Source: Sepioteuthis lessoniana
Taxonomy: Eukaryota; Mollusca; Cephalopoda; Myopsida; Loliginidae
NCBI GenBank assembly: GCA_963585895.1
Contig: OY757921.1
Coordinates: forward strand, 53,981,090-54,045,089
Direction: 5' to 3'
DNA length: 64,000 bases
Below the pieces are notes generated by a model. The model had not been told where the DNA came from, ran no database searches, and saw only the letters and a program-made list of their open reading frames with translations. The translations under genes and the position numbers were made by a program. This document shows positions 41,978-54,055 of the stretch, in pieces. The first letter of the stretch is position 1. Every line of letters starts with the position of its first letter.

Positions 41978-43118
41978 TAGAGAGTTTTTGACATTAGCAT
42001 TTGCTGATGGTTTTTCACAGGAATTTTAGTGACAGCTAGTCTCCATTACTGGCCGATCTCAATGCTGTATTTCCAAGTCCTCTCGTCTCTGTACCGTTTG
42101 TATCTCAAAATCCTAGAGAAGATTGTGTGTCTCATTCTCCAGTACGGATTGTGGTTGTGCATATACCATTTGTTCGCATGGTCAAATTAAAACTTCTTGC
42201 ACAATTCTAAGTGGACCACTTTGCCCACCCAGTCATGTCTAGTTTTACACTCTTTCTGTGCTAATTTTCTGTTTTTGCTGTATCTGATCGTTTCATCTCC
42301 ATCACCACAAAACCTTCATCTGCTATTTAATGGCGTATTGTCTATTTTTGTTTTGTCATAGTCCTTGTGCCATTGTTTTATGCTGCTATTAGAAGAGATT
42401 CAGTTTCTCTCTTCACTGTGTTAGCTATATCCAAATTCTCTCATATGAGATTTCGCTTGTTTGTTGCTTAAAACGTCCAAACAGTTGTTTTCTTCCTATT
42501 TTTATTTTCTACTCATTTTTATTACGTTGATTCTTGTGTTGCCTGTATTGTTTCTAATTGCTGTAATCAATCTTCCTCTGCATTTTTAAATGTAATCTTC
42601 CAGTCGTTGTATCGATGCGTTAAATCTGACTACAACGCTCCTTCTTTTCTTAGCACATATAGTCTGTCAACGTCATCTCTGGAATGTCAGGTCTTATGCA
42701 TCGTCATTATTTTTCTTGTTCGCTCGTCCATTTCTTTTCTTCTCTGGTCCTCTTTAACAACGGTCTTGAATATCTTACAAGGGGATGAGATTTTTGCAAT
42801 AGAGTTTGGTTTCCAGGAGTTTCCTCATTACCCTTAATAATTTCTTTTTATTTTTTTTCTTTCATCTTCACTTGTTTGATGATGTCCGCTCCCAATATTC
42901 CTAAGTATATGTAAGTTTCCTTATTCCTCAGCATTCTGATTTTTTTTGGTTGGTTAGTTCTATCCCTTTCGTAATGTGTTGTTTAACATGGTATATTTTT
43001 CTGTGGTGAATTCTATCCCTATGTCCTGATTGTATATTCTCTTTGCCTGTACTAAGGTATCTAATTCTTTTTCATTTTTCGCAAATGGATTAATATCATT
43101 ATTATTATTTAATCCATG
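41978..43118 (-). mobile_element. R4/Dong-like LINE fragment (copy b)
   Basis: A longer minus-strand copy. From its 3' end (41,985-42,060) it runs back through a region matching the HNPNPYW-NTKHTIFSRI segment, the WVGKV-HFEMCKKF block (about 42,195-42,235), the Cys/His finger zone, and the RT C-terminal region with HKALYKT-like sequence (about 42,690-42,700). It ends near 43,100 in an ATTATTATTATTTAAT run. The endonuclease centre is partly deleted. All frames are broken. Confidence 0.72.
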
Positions 43119-44862
43119 AGAGTTTTTCACATCAGTTTTAGCTGATGGTTTTTCACTGGAACTTGAGTGACAGCAAGTCTCTTCATGTTTCCAGGACTCT
43201 TCTCAGTATTCTGGTCGTTCTCAATAATGCTATAGTTTGGATGGTCTCCACTCGTCCTCCAACTTTCAAGTCTTCCAGTCCCTTTAATAATCATTTAGTT
43301 ACTGTACCGAATGTACCAAGGTCCAGTTACTTATTCTTCTTTTCACATTCTTTCAGTTTTATTCTGTGGACAGCCGTGAGAGCAAAGTCCACAATTTTGC
43401 AAGTTCTCTTTTTACTTTTTTTGTTGTTGTTTATTATAAGGTCTGGTCTTCTGGCCAAAATAGGTGATCTGTTTGTATGTCGAAGTACCATAGGAGTTTA
43501 TGTGTGTCATTTTGTAGGCCAGATGCTGGGTTGTGCGTATACCATTTGTTTTTATGGTCAAATTAAAATTTCTTGCACAACTCCCAGTGGATCACCTTGC
43601 CCACCCAGTCGTGTCTAGTCTTATATTCCTTCTGTGTTAATTTTTTTCATTCGCGCATTATGTGATTGATGGTTTTGTCTTTGGCACCATATAACCTACA
43701 TTTGCTATTTTGTTGCAACTTATCTATTTCCTAGTTATTGTCATTCTGTTATTCATCGTGTTGTCAGTATCATTTCTGATGGCTGTAATCAGTTCTCCTT
43801 CGTGCTTTTCTATGTAGTCCTCGTGTCGTTGTATCGATGTGTCAACGCTGTCTTCAATGCTTGCAAGTTCTCTTACTTCCTCTTTTATTGATACATATAG
43901 TCTGTTAATGTCATCTCTGGGATGTTATGCCTTATGCATGGTCATTAGTTTTCTTATTGTTTGGCTCATTTCTCAAGTTCTCCTCCAGTCCACTTCAAAA
44001 ATGGTCCCAAATATCTTACGAGGGGTACAGCCCAGGTATTTATTCCTTTGATAAGATTTTGCCTCGAGTAGCTTTTTGGCTCTCCTGAGATATTCTTTCT
44101 TAATTTTGTCTTTCATCTTCCCTTGTTTGATGGTGTCAGTTTCCATGATGCCAGACTATTTGTACGTTTCCTTTTCTCCAAGCATTCTAATCTTGTCTTG
44201 ATTTGACAGTTCCATTCACTCATTCAGGTATCGTTTGCCGCTTTTCATTACTTGCACGGCACATTTTTCTATTCCAAATTCCATCCCTATGCCCTGACTG
44301 TATATTCTCACTGCGTGTATTAGAGTTTCCAGTTCTTTTACATTTTTTGAAAATAGTTTGATGTCATCCATGTACATCAGGTGACTGATTTTTTCCTGTG
44401 ATTAACTAAGTTTGTATCCAGCTGTGCATTTTCTGAGTATATGGCAATTATGCATAGTAATGGTGATAGTGCATCTCCTAGAAATATCCCTCTTAGGATC
44501 TTTGCTTCAGCTAAGCTTCTTCCCCCGCCTGTCAATTCCACTCTTCAGGTTTTCATGGTTTTCTCGATAAAGTTTATGACTTCATCTGATATTTTGAACA
44601 TTTTGACGCAGTTTAGTATCCAGATTTGCGGAACTGAATCAAATGCATTTTAGTAGTCAATCCAGGCTATTGCTAGATTTTTCCGTCTGGTCTTGTCCTC
44701 ATTTAGGGTCTGTTGATCTATGTAAACTAACTCTGCTTTGCCTCTGGATCCTTTGCAGCATCCTTTCTGTTCCTCAGGGAAGAATCTGCGGCTTGTTTGC
44801 GAGTAGTAAATCTCTTCCCTTATTTGTTTTGTTAATTATTATTATTATTATTATTATATTTA
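43119..44862 (-). mobile_element. R4/Dong-like LINE (copy c, RT to 3' end)
   Basis: A minus-strand copy spanning part of RT, the Cys/His finger and the restriction-like endonuclease. RT pieces: FKISDEVINFIEKTM, VELTGGGRSLAEAKI and GIFLGDALSPLLCI (about 44,450-44,600), and the Y-x-DD region now reading CTWMTSNYF after a frameshift. Endonuclease: ILARRPDLIIN (about 43,432-43,470), CKIVDFALTAVHRIKLKECE (about 43,340-43,400, core D kept). The 3' block GGRVETIQTIALLRTTRILR runs to 43,190 and is followed by the conserved terminus. It ends upstream in TAATTATTATTATTATTATT (44,833-44,858). Confidence 0.83.
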
Positions 44863-44865
44863 CTC

Positions 44866-45400
44866 ATTAAAGATTTTTACACCAGCATTACCTGGTGGGT
44901 TTCCACAAGAGTCTCAGAGACAGCAAGTCTCCTCAATTATCCAGTGCTCTTAGTATTCTGGTTGATCTCAACAAACTGTAATTTGTATAGCCTCCACTCG
45001 TCCTCATACTTCCAAGTCTACCAGTCCTTGTACCAATCCTTTGGTGACCGTGTCCCTTATTATTCAGCCAGTTTTCTTTCATTTTTTTTTTTTTTTTTGG
45101 TAGACTATCACCAAGTCTCATTGTCTGGCCGAGATTAGGTTACTCGTTTGTATCTTAAAATATCAGAAAATATTGTGGCTCTCATTCTCCTGGAGAGATT
45201 CTGGGTTGTGCATATACCATTTGTTCGTATGGTCAAATTTAAATTTCTTACACAACTCCTAATGAATTACCTTCCCCGCCTTTTCATGTCTAGTCTTACC
45301 CTCTCTTAACTCTAATTTGCTGTATTCGCTTATTATCTGATTGATTGTTTCGTCCTCATCACAAAAAAAAGAAACAACACTTGAATTTTGGGGGGTTATT
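44866..45400 (-). mobile_element. R4/Dong-like LINE fragment (copy d)
   Basis: Minus-strand copy: conserved 3' end (44,872-44,960), the LEDLEV block (45,010-45,025), then a deletion to the LGETR and PNLGQTMRLG segment (45,085-45,140), the YMHNPESLQE-like segment (45,190-45,220) and part of the finger zone (to about 45,360). Most of the nuclease core is missing. Confidence 0.72.
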
Positions 45401-45439
45401 TCACTCGTCGCAATTTTATTCTAATTATTTTCATTTAGA

Positions 45440-45780
45440 TCTTTTCGCACCTGGTAGAACTGGTATTTTTCACTGAATTTTTAGTGATAACATGACTCCT
45501 AAGCACTCTTGGAGTTTCTTTTAGGAATACTAAATGTTTGTTGCAGTGCTGTCATTTGGATGGTTTCAAGAATTTCTCTGGTTTGCAGTTTTTTTTTTTT
45601 TTTTGAAGTTGGATATCGTTCCAAGGGATCCGACTATGTTTGATATCACCACGGAGTTTAACAACTTTTTCATTTCTCCGACAAGTTTCCGGTATTTCCC
45701 TTGCTACTCGCTTTCCTTCACTTTCACTGCGTGGTTTTCTGGAACATTTTTTTCTTCTTGATGGAATAAGACATTAAAGC
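45440..45780 (-). mobile_element. Diverged REL-LINE 3' fragment
   Basis: Read minus, PENHAVKVKESE (about 45,700-45,740), KYRKLVGEMKKLLNSVVI and NIVGSLGTISNF (about 45,605-45,690) follow the same order as the PADHRIKLKECE, ELKKLWN and IVIGAFGTI blocks of other copies. The DNA is much more diverged, so it is an older or different subfamily. Confidence 0.6.
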
Positions 45781-45897
45781 ATATATTTGAATGTAACACC
45801 AAGTCATCAGCTCAAATAATTCCATTTTGTTTGAGAGGAAAAGAAGAAAAAAAATACTGTACATGTCAGAAATCAAATTTAATTATAAAAAAATTAT

Positions 45898-46110
45898 TTA
45901 TTTAATGGCATACTTTCGTCGGTTATTTAATGCCATTGCTATCTTTGTCAAAAACAACAGTGATACTGCTTAACCCATACCTTGGGAGATAAGGAGATTC
46001 ATACCTTTACCAAAGGTATTAGTTCGAAAGCGAACCTAATAACATGACAAAAGTTCCAACTTGTTTACTCTGAGGCTGCAATCCAGTACTTAAACCATTA
46101 CATAGCATAG
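45898..46110 (-). mobile_element. tRNA-derived SINE, same family as 5.9 kb
   Basis: Read minus, ATGTAATGGTTTAAGTACTG, then GGTAAAGGTATGAATCTCCT, then TAGCAATGGCATTAAATAAC and TATGCCATTAAAT align in order with the plus-strand SINE at 5,890-6,125. The B-box is diverged. Confidence 0.7.
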
Positions 46111-46805
46111 ACCCCCAAAGAAAGAAAGAAATAAGCTGATCCTATTCTACATAAGACACTTATTGTTTTCTTCTATAGAAAGTAGGAAGAAAAGTTAGAG
46201 TAAAAGCAGGGAAAATTGAAAGAGAAAGAACGAAATTAACTGAAATAGAGAGTCGGGGCAAAAATGAGTAAAATAATAAATGGCGAATGCTTATTTTGAA
46301 AACTTATTTTTAAGCTCATTTTCAAAGAAAATATAAAGTGGTATTTCCTGGGTAATAATTAATTAGTCCTAAAGTCAACGAATTATCCATATTTGATAAA
46401 ATAGTCACCGTTAATTAATCAATAAATGAAAATAAACTCAATTTTAAATCTGGATTGGTTTAATTTTCCTTATTCATCAATTTATTCATTTGCAAGGAAG
46501 GGAATAAGGAGTAATACATAAATAATGTTTACCTATAAAACAATTTAGGGAAAAATATGAAACAAGCATGTGCAACTTGAAGAGTGCATTTTTTTAATTG
46601 ATAATGTTTTGAAATCTATTTGTAAATTTATGTAACAAAGTAAGAAAAAGAAAACTTATAAAAAGTGAAAATTCCATAATTATCATTATTATTATTAATA
46701 ATAATAGTTGTTGTAGTGGTTACATAATTGTTGTTGTTTTTTGTATGTATTCATGTATTATTTCAGTACAATCAAATCTAATAAAATAAGCACGATTACT
46801 ATTAT
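46111..46805. other. AT-rich segment, nothing recognised
   Basis: Only a short run of ATT/AAT triplets (46,684-46,708) stands out. Confidence 0.55.
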
Positions 46806-46809
46806 AATA

Positions 46810-47125
46810 GTGATTCTTCTCTTCTTGTTGTTCTTGTTCTTGTTGCAAATAGTCTGATGTTGTCTATGTGCAAAAAGTGATTGATCTTTTCCAATGATTT
46901 CCAAAGTTTGTATCCTGCTGCGCATTTCCTGAGCATGTGGTTAAGTGGCCTCATAGCAATTATGTATAGTAACGGTGATACTGCATCTCCTTGAAATATA
47001 CCACTTTGGACCTTCGTTTCAGCTAAGCTTCTTCCTCCTGCTGCCAGTTCTACTTTCCAGGTTTTCATGGTTTTTATTATTTGTTCTTTATTGAAAGTTT
47101 TTCACACCAGCGTTAGCTGCTGGTT
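46810..47125 (-). pseudogene. R4/Dong-like RT fragment (copy f)
   Basis: An open frame at 47,068-46,802 encodes RT palm blocks: MKTWKVELAAGGRSLAETKV, SGIFQGDAVSPLLYIIAM and the catalytic region now HIDNIRLFA instead of Y-M-DD-I. Both tyrosine and the second aspartate are changed, so this fragment cannot be active. Just upstream (47,085-47,125) a stub of another copy's 3' end (AAGTTTTTCACACCAGCGTT) points the same way, so two copies abut. Confidence 0.8.
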
Positions 47126-47700
47126 TATTATTACTTAATGCACCCTTTCTTCTGTCTTTCCTCTCAAAATAATATTGTGCTATTATTATTTTTGTTGATA
47201 TGTAAAATTCATATTTCTCTTAGTGTTTGCACGTAAAACCTTCTTCATTTAAAGAGGTACAACACAAAATTAAATCTGTGAAATTTCATTTGGAAGATTG
47301 TGTTCTGACAATCATTCAAATGAATAAATCTGCATTTCTTGACATTTAAAATCTTTATGTGAACTTGAATACTAACTACAGCAGTCAGTGAGAAAAATAT
47401 AAATATAGTAGCCACTTATTCATATTATTTTAGAATTATGACTTTTTCAAATGGAGAGAATACCGAAATAGGCTGGATTGTAATATTAATGATAGGGAAG
47501 GTGCGAGACCAATAATAATCATAGTAATTGTTGTATGCTGCACTCCATTAATCTTTTTAAGGGAATGTCAAATGAAGCCAATATCCGTTCTAGAGATTGT
47601 GAATACTGAGGCAGATAGAGAATAAAGCCCCAGCCCTAGTTCCTCTGGTTTTGAATTCAGTTTCCTTCTCCAAATCGTTTGCTGGACCATTCCAAAGGGT
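47126..47700. other. AT-rich segment, nothing recognised
   Basis: No supported feature. Confidence 0.55.
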
Positions 47701-47860
47701 CACACTTACTTCTATCTATGTCTAGCTGACTTTAAATGAGAAGTATCCATGCCTTTCACTATGGCATTAGCACGGGGGAAAACGCAGTCTTGACCAGGGT
47801 CTGAACTCGTCCCATCGAGGCCATTTTCAACGACAATAACTGTCAAGCCAAAATTTCCTT
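47700..47860 (-). mobile_element. Possible tRNA-derived SINE (minus)
   Basis: A B-box-like GACGAGTTCAGACCCTGG (minus, about 47,796-47,814) lies downstream of a weak A-box-like region, followed by a GC-richer body (TTTTCCCCCGTGCTAATGCC). The A-box is poor. Confidence 0.4.
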
Positions 47861-48600
47861 ATTTATTGATACATCATGATTTTTTTTCCTCTTTTGACAT
47901 TTCATAATCATTACTTTCCCTGGTGGTACGATTTGATTAACAACATTTAAGAAGTGGGTAAATAAAATTATCTTAATTTTTAATATTTACTAGTTTAAGA
48001 GCTTAGCTAAATATGACAAAATTATGTGGCATCATGAGAGAAGAGAAATAATACTTGCTCTGGAAATCAAAATTCGAAATCGTAGCTTTTTAATTAAATC
48101 TGAACCCTAATTTCTTGCAATAGCTGGAAGTTAGCAATAATCCCTAGTACAAGGCATGCAGAAATTTTAGTTTAAGTTTATCCTGAATGTTAATCAAATC
48201 AGGGTTCTATGTGAATATACATGGATACGTAAATGCAAGTGAACCTGAAGAGAAACATTTCTCATAAGATAAAGAATCAAAATAAAATTTAAGTAGGCAG
48301 CAATGTTTAGCAAAACTGCTCATACAACTCCAATACATAGCATTGTAAATTTTATCCGAAGTTTATGAGAATTAATATATAGACCATCTGTATCTAAGAG
48401 TGACATTTTATCTGTATACTTGTACGCACATGTACGTGCGTGCGCGTTTTGAAAGAACGAAATATAAAAAAGGACGGACGCGCTTGACTTTTTGTGCATT
48501 CCATAGTGCAGAAGGTTTATTTGACAAGAAGCTGAATCTCGTAAGAATTGTACTCTCTAATAATTGTCTCTGAGACTAGATTGGTATTAATATCTCTATA
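47861..48600. other. AT-rich segment, nothing recognised
   Basis: No supported feature; a short alternating GTACGTGCGTGCGCG stretch lies near 48,434-48,448. Confidence 0.55.
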
Positions 48601-48676
48601 GCAGGAACTCTATAACAGTTAACAATGCTTAGCTGATCACCAAGGAAAGATTGAAAGCATTATACAAACAAATCTA

Positions 48677-50533
48677 GTGAAAACAGCCTCCAAAAACTAT
48701 CGAAAAAACCCAACAAACACAAATGCCTTAAAACTAAAAACAGCACAATATCAATTAGCAGGCGTATATATAAAGGAACAGACAGAATACATTCAAAATC
48801 AGATAGATAAGATTAGAGACTCGGTGGAAGATAGACAATCTAGGATAGCCTGGCAAACAATAAACGAAGTGAGTAGAAGAAAGAACACAGCCAAAGCAAA
48901 ACTGAAAACAGCAAACCAACAAGAAAGAATAAAACTGTGGAAACAGCACTTCGAAAACTTACTAGGAAACCCACCGAAAATAACACATGAACCAATCACC
49001 AGAATAATTAGCAAACAATTAGACATTAAACTAGGACCGTTCACACAAGAAGAACTCGACTCGGTTCTCAGAAAAATTAAAAATACGAAAGCTGCAGGGC
49101 TGGACGAAATTCCCCCGGAAGTATGGAAGACCAGACAATTCGACGACATACTGCTCCAACACTGCAACGCAGTATACAATCAAAATCCGATAGATAGATG
49201 GATGAAAGAATGCATACTCCCCTTCCCTAAAAAGGGGGACCTCGGATTAGCCAAAAACTACCGAGGCATAACACTTACATCCATAGCAGCCAAAATCCAC
49301 AATGCCCTACTACGAAACCGCATAGAACCCGAATTCGACAACATACTTAGAAAAAACCAAAATGGCTTCCGAAGAAATAGATCCACGACCTCACAAATAT
49401 TAACCATCCGTAGAATCCTTGAAGGTGTACGGGCAAAAAACCTACAAGCGACATTAATTTTTGTTGACTTTACCAAGGCTTTCGATTCCATTCACAGAGG
49501 AAAGATGGAACAAATCCTACTAGCGTACGGCATACCTAAAGAAACTGTAGCGGCAATAACGATTCTCTATAGAAACACTAAAGTAAAAGTACGATCACCA
49601 CCAGATGGAGACACAGAATACCTCGACATTGTAGCAGGAGTACTACAAGGGGACACGCTGGCTCCGTACCTTATCATTTGTCTAGACTACGTACTTAGAA
49701 CATCGATTGACAAAATCAAAGAGAATGGCTTCGAGCTGACGAAGAAAAGAAGCAGAAGGTACCCCGCAACAACAATTACCGACGCCGACTACGCCGATGA
49801 CATAGCGATACTGGCAAATACACCTGACCAAGCCGAAACACTACTGCATAGTCTGGAACGAGCAGCAGCAAACATAGGCCTCTACGTTAATGCACACAAA
49901 ACGGAATATATGTGCTATAATCAAACGGGGGACATCTCCACTCTAGAAGGAATCCCTCTTAAACTAGTTGACAAATTCACTTACCTAGGAAGCAGCGTCG
50001 AATCAACCGAAAAGGACATCGAAACGAGGTTAGTGACATGGACAGCTATCAATAGGTTATCGATTATTTGGAAATCAGACCTAACCGATAAAATGAAACG
50101 CAGTTTCTTCCAGGCAGCGGTCACATCGATACTGCTATATGGATGCACTACATGGACGCTAACAAAACGGCTGGAGAAGAAGCTAGACGGCAATTACACA
50201 AGAATGCTACGTGCAATCTTAAACAAGTCCTGGCGGCAACACCCCACAAAACACCAACTGTACGGCCACCTACCACCTATTACGAAAACTATTCAAGTTA
50301 GACGAGCCAGACATGCAGGACATTGCTGGAGAAGCAGGGAGGAACTCATAAGTGATGTACTCTTATGGACCCCCACACATGGCCGTGCAAAAGCAGGACG
50401 ACCAGCACGAACATACATTCAGCAGCTATGTGAGGATACGGGATGTTGTCCTGAAGACCTACCTAGGGCGATGAACGATAGGGAGGAGTGGCGAGAGAGG
50501 GTCAGGGATATCCGTGCTACCAGCGCGATATGA
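48677..50533 (+). CDS. RTE-type LINE reverse transcriptase, open frame
   Basis: An uninterrupted 618-codon frame for a non-LTR reverse transcriptase that copies LINE RNA at the target site. RT blocks in order: NTKAAGLDEIPPEVWK (~residues 137-152), FPKKGDLGLAKNYRGITLT, NQNGFRRNRSTTSQI, LIFVDFTKAFDSIHRGKM (catalytic Asp ~264), AGVLQGDTLAPYLI, and ADYADDIAILA (catalytic pair ~374-375). The C-terminal domain (LLYGCTTWTLTKRLEKK, GRAKAGRPARTYIQQL) ends ATSAI at 50,533, followed by TGATGATGATGG as a short 3' repeat. The first codon used is GTG. The frame stays open up to 48,623 (LADHQGKIES...), so there is no real start and the copy is 5'-truncated, lacking the endonuclease. RTE assignment is by RT sequence and 3' repeat type. 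Confidence 0.93.
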   Translation: MKTASKNYRKNPTNTNALKLKTAQYQLAGVYIKEQTEYIQNQIDKIRDSVEDRQSRIAWQTINEVSRRKNTAKAKLKTANQQERIKLWKQHFENLLGNPPKITHEPITRIISKQLDIKLGPFTQEELDSVLRKIKNTKAAGLDEIPPEVWKTRQFDDILLQHCNAVYNQNPIDRWMKECILPFPKKGDLGLAKNYRGITLTSIAAKIHNALLRNRIEPEFDNILRKNQNGFRRNRSTTSQILTIRRILEGVRAKNLQATLIFVDFTKAFDSIHRGKMEQILLAYGIPKETVAAITILYRNTKVKVRSPPDGDTEYLDIVAGVLQGDTLAPYLIICLDYVLRTSIDKIKENGFELTKKRSRRYPATTITDADYADDIAILANTPDQAETLLHSLERAAANIGLYVNAHKTEYMCYNQTGDISTLEGIPLKLVDKFTYLGSSVESTEKDIETRLVTWTAINRLSIIWKSDLTDKMKRSFFQAAVTSILLYGCTTWTLTKRLEKKLDGNYTRMLRAILNKSWRQHPTKHQLYGHLPPITKTIQVRRARHAGHCWRSREELISDVLLWTPTHGRAKAGRPARTYIQQLCEDTGCCPEDLPRAMNDREEWRERVRDIRATSAI

Positions 50534-50540
50534 TGATGAT

Positions 50541-52125
50541 GGCTTTCTCTAAGGTCATTTTTTTATCTTCAACAAGTAGTTGCTTTTGCAATTATGGTTA
50601 GTCTGTTCCAGCAATAATTTGTTCAATGAGTATCTTGTCACTTTTAAAAGTTGAATTCGTCTCGGTATTTCGTTCTCCGAAAATCACTCTGAGTTGCCTA
50701 CTGGTGCAGTTTGGAAATAAATCCGTCCGCTGTCCCTGGTTTGTTGGTATTACTGGTGACATTTCTGAGTGCTTAGCAGACTACTCAGAAATTCTGTTTT
50801 GATTTCCCGTATTCCTCCCATTTTTCTCATACAATATCCGGCCGCTTTTTTTCCTCTGCGGATAGACACAAACTGTTAAATTTGAAAATACCTGTTTCTC
50901 CGGTTCGGAGCAAGGTTTTGTCTATTTGGTCGTGTGGGTCTGTTATTTGCTTTCGCATTGTTGATGGCAAAGGGATTTCACTTGGGCTCTGTTTTGGTTG
51001 TCCCTTTCATTGTAACGTTGCATAGGGCAATCATTTTTGTCTCTGACTCAACAGTTTATGTAGACTTCTTCAGTTCCTTGTTTTTGATGATTTAGAAGTG
51101 AATAAGTGTTTTCGTATTATGTGTCTGTTTCATGAGCGCGAATAGAAAGGAATACCACTGCTACTATGTAATAAGTGATACTCTCACTGATATATGTTTT
51201 CTTATACATCTTTTTTCGAGTAAAGCGTAAGCAACCTTTTATACTTTTTAGAGCCCGTCCAGTATGATGCTGCCAGAAGTGAACACAACTTTTATTCCTG
51301 CTATAATGTTCCAGACGCAAATATAGCAGCAGTAGCTACAAGTCAAAACTGTAACAAGAACTCTCATTTACATTCTACCTATTGGGCGTTTGACTGAAAC
51401 GGATCTCCAAGTTTGTTTCCCTATTTTCTTCTCTTGCTACGGCAAGTTTTGTAAAAATAGTATTCTGGTACTTATTAATTATTCCAACTGAATTTTCAAT
51501 GCCCTATCACTGTTGACAAAGGAAGATCATTTCCACGGTTCTACCATCTAATTGAATGATACTTTCCTTTGGTCTATTTTTTAAAACTAACATATAGTTA
51601 CATATTTAAGTTTTTTGGGACGGAGAAAGTATCACTGACTTGAATAGCTCAAAGCATTTAAGTACAAATGTGAAAATGATTTTTACTTTAGCCGATAGAA
51701 GGTCGAGAACTAGAATCTTAAATATTTCTCGTCTGTGCCACTTGGAGTGGTTGTTTAACAGGCAGAAGTTTGTCAAATTTCACAAATAATTTACGCATCA
51801 AGAGACAACAAGAAAACTGCTTTAAATTGTTCATTTAAATTTCACTGATAAATTTCACATTTTGTAAACGGATGTAGATCACAGTTTTGGAGATTATTTA
51901 AGAATACACATTGTTGAGGCACTTTTAAAAAAGAATTGAATTCGCAATAAAGTTATGTTTCAGAAATGTAAAACATTTAAGACATTTCTTTCTTAAGATA
52001 CGACTAAAAATAAGTGTTTAATATATAGAATTAAACTTTTATTTCATATTATGCAAGAGGAATTATCTAGGCCTCTTATTATGGTAGATTTTTACACGAT
52101 TTAACATCGTTAGCACAAAGCCATA
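50541..52125. other. Non-coding segment, nothing recognised
   Basis: I found no frame or repeat I could support; a short frame on the minus strand (51,117-51,320) has no family resemblance. Confidence 0.5.
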
Positions 52126-52129
52126 ATTA

Positions 52130-52360
52130 GCATCATCATCGTCATCAAGTCTTGCAGCTAGCACAGATTTTCCTGACCCTCTCTCACCTCTCGTCTCTAT
52201 CGTCCATCGTTCCCGGCAGGTCTTCAGGCTACATCCTGTATCGGCACGGAGCTACTGTAGATAGGTTCTAGTTAGTCGTCCACTCTTTGTTCGTTCATGT
52301 GAAGGAGTTCATAAGAGTACATCGCTTACGAGTTCTTCCTCACTTCTCCAACACTACTCC
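52130..52360 (-). mobile_element. RTE-type LINE 3' fragment (minus)
   Basis: Read minus: REELVSDVLLWTPSH-like sequence (AGCGATGTACTCTTATGAAC), the TKSGRPTRTYL zone, the GCSLKTCRERWTIETR-like zone and a (GATGATGAT) 3' tail at 52,131-52,144. It matches the last ~70 codons and 3' repeat of the copy at 48.6-50.5 kb. It is a 5'-truncated, decayed copy. Confidence 0.82.
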
Positions 52361-52364
52361 ACAA

Positions 52365-54050
52365 GTAGTTTTATGAAGAAATACTTTCCTAAACATCAGT
52401 GGCAAAATTCGTTTTTAAATGGAATAAAGGTTTCTTTGTGTAACAGAAAATTTCAATCGAAAGTCAGTATTTCAAATTTTTACTATCATCAAAGCTGGAA
52501 TACAAATTACAGGATACAGGAAAATGTGCAGCTACATCAGTTAATAACCCAACAATGCTATCAAATAGGGTTCATCATATCTTAAGGCAGAAGCTTTTTG
52601 TTTAAAATTGGATTGATATTAACAGTGAAGTACGATGCACCCATTTTTACAACAGATGTCATCAGGCGTAATTCTTCATATAAAACCAAGGAGATTTTGG
52701 GGGCAATTTTTGATAGATAATCAAGAGTAGGGTTCCATATACAATCAACTTTGATATCTAGCGACCACAGAATGCATTTTTTGGTTGATATAACCGTGAA
52801 ATAAATCTTTGCTAATAATATACCAATAGATTTCTTATTATCACAATTATATCTTTGGTTTTTGTATTGCTGTTAATCCTTTAATCTGTGATTTTTATTC
52901 ACCTCTGGTTGAATTAGTATCACTTGCAAATCACAGTCAATAGCGACATATCACAATGTCTCATGAATATATGGATATTATACACATGTTTACTTCTGCT
53001 GTGATTCCAGCTCTATTATATGAGCTGCTATAAAGGCTATACCAAGTAAAGGCTTTACAGCTAGGCATTTGGAGTCTTTGACAGGAGGCAGGTATGTAAT
53101 GGCCTAAATTGCTTATAAGTTATAATTATTGATAAAATATTTGGCATTCAAATTTATTCAATAGATATCAGTATTTTGATAATTTGTAACCTGGATGAAA
53201 ATTACATTCTTTAATGACAACTTTCAATCAACGAACGTTAAGAAATGAAAATAATATTTTATTCATAGCTGCTGATCAGTAAGAAGTTCTTAGCAAAATA
53301 TCTTTCTCAGTAAATGTGGGTTAGTGATTATTCAGGCCACCAGCGAAAGATTCCAGTTGTTTGACTGCCTGGCTTTTACTTATTATAGCCTTGAGTATTA
53401 CTCAAAATAATAAAAACAAATTGCGCAGAAAATTAAGTATCAAAAAGAGTAGAAAAATTATGATAAATAGTAATTACAAGCATATATAATCCAAGAAAAG
53501 AAAAGTGACTGATATTGCTTATGCACTTATGCTGAAAGCGACAACTAATTTACCAAAATACTTAATTTGTTCCGGTAAGGTCTAAAATAAAATACTAGAA
53601 AATTAATTCTGATATTTTGTTTCATTTTAAAACTTCTGTTGTGCTTTGTTTTACAACTAATATATCAACAGATGATGGGAAAAAGTATTTCTCTTTCATT
53701 AATTTCTCTTCATTCCACTAATTTTATCTAACCTTGTTTCTCTTCTATGTTCTTTTTTGAATCTAAAAAACGTTCTCTGATTTTTCGTTAGCACAATACT
53801 GTAGATGCGTATTCATATATATTTATATACTTGTCAGTATTTTAATGTGTATGTGAATGCATGTGAATTTATCCACAAGAATGTATATGCATGTGTCTTT
53901 GTGAAATAAAACAGTCACTACAATGTGTTTGTAGTTTCAATGGAATATGTTTCTTTTTGATTTCTGAAATTTTCTAACCAGAGGTGAAGTTCGAATTTTC
54001 TGGTAATAACTATTAGCCTACAGTAAACATCAACGAGATAAAAACGTTAA
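52365..54050. other. AT-rich segment, nothing recognised
   Basis: No supported coding, RNA or repeat feature. Confidence 0.5.
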
Positions 54051-54055
54051 ATCCG

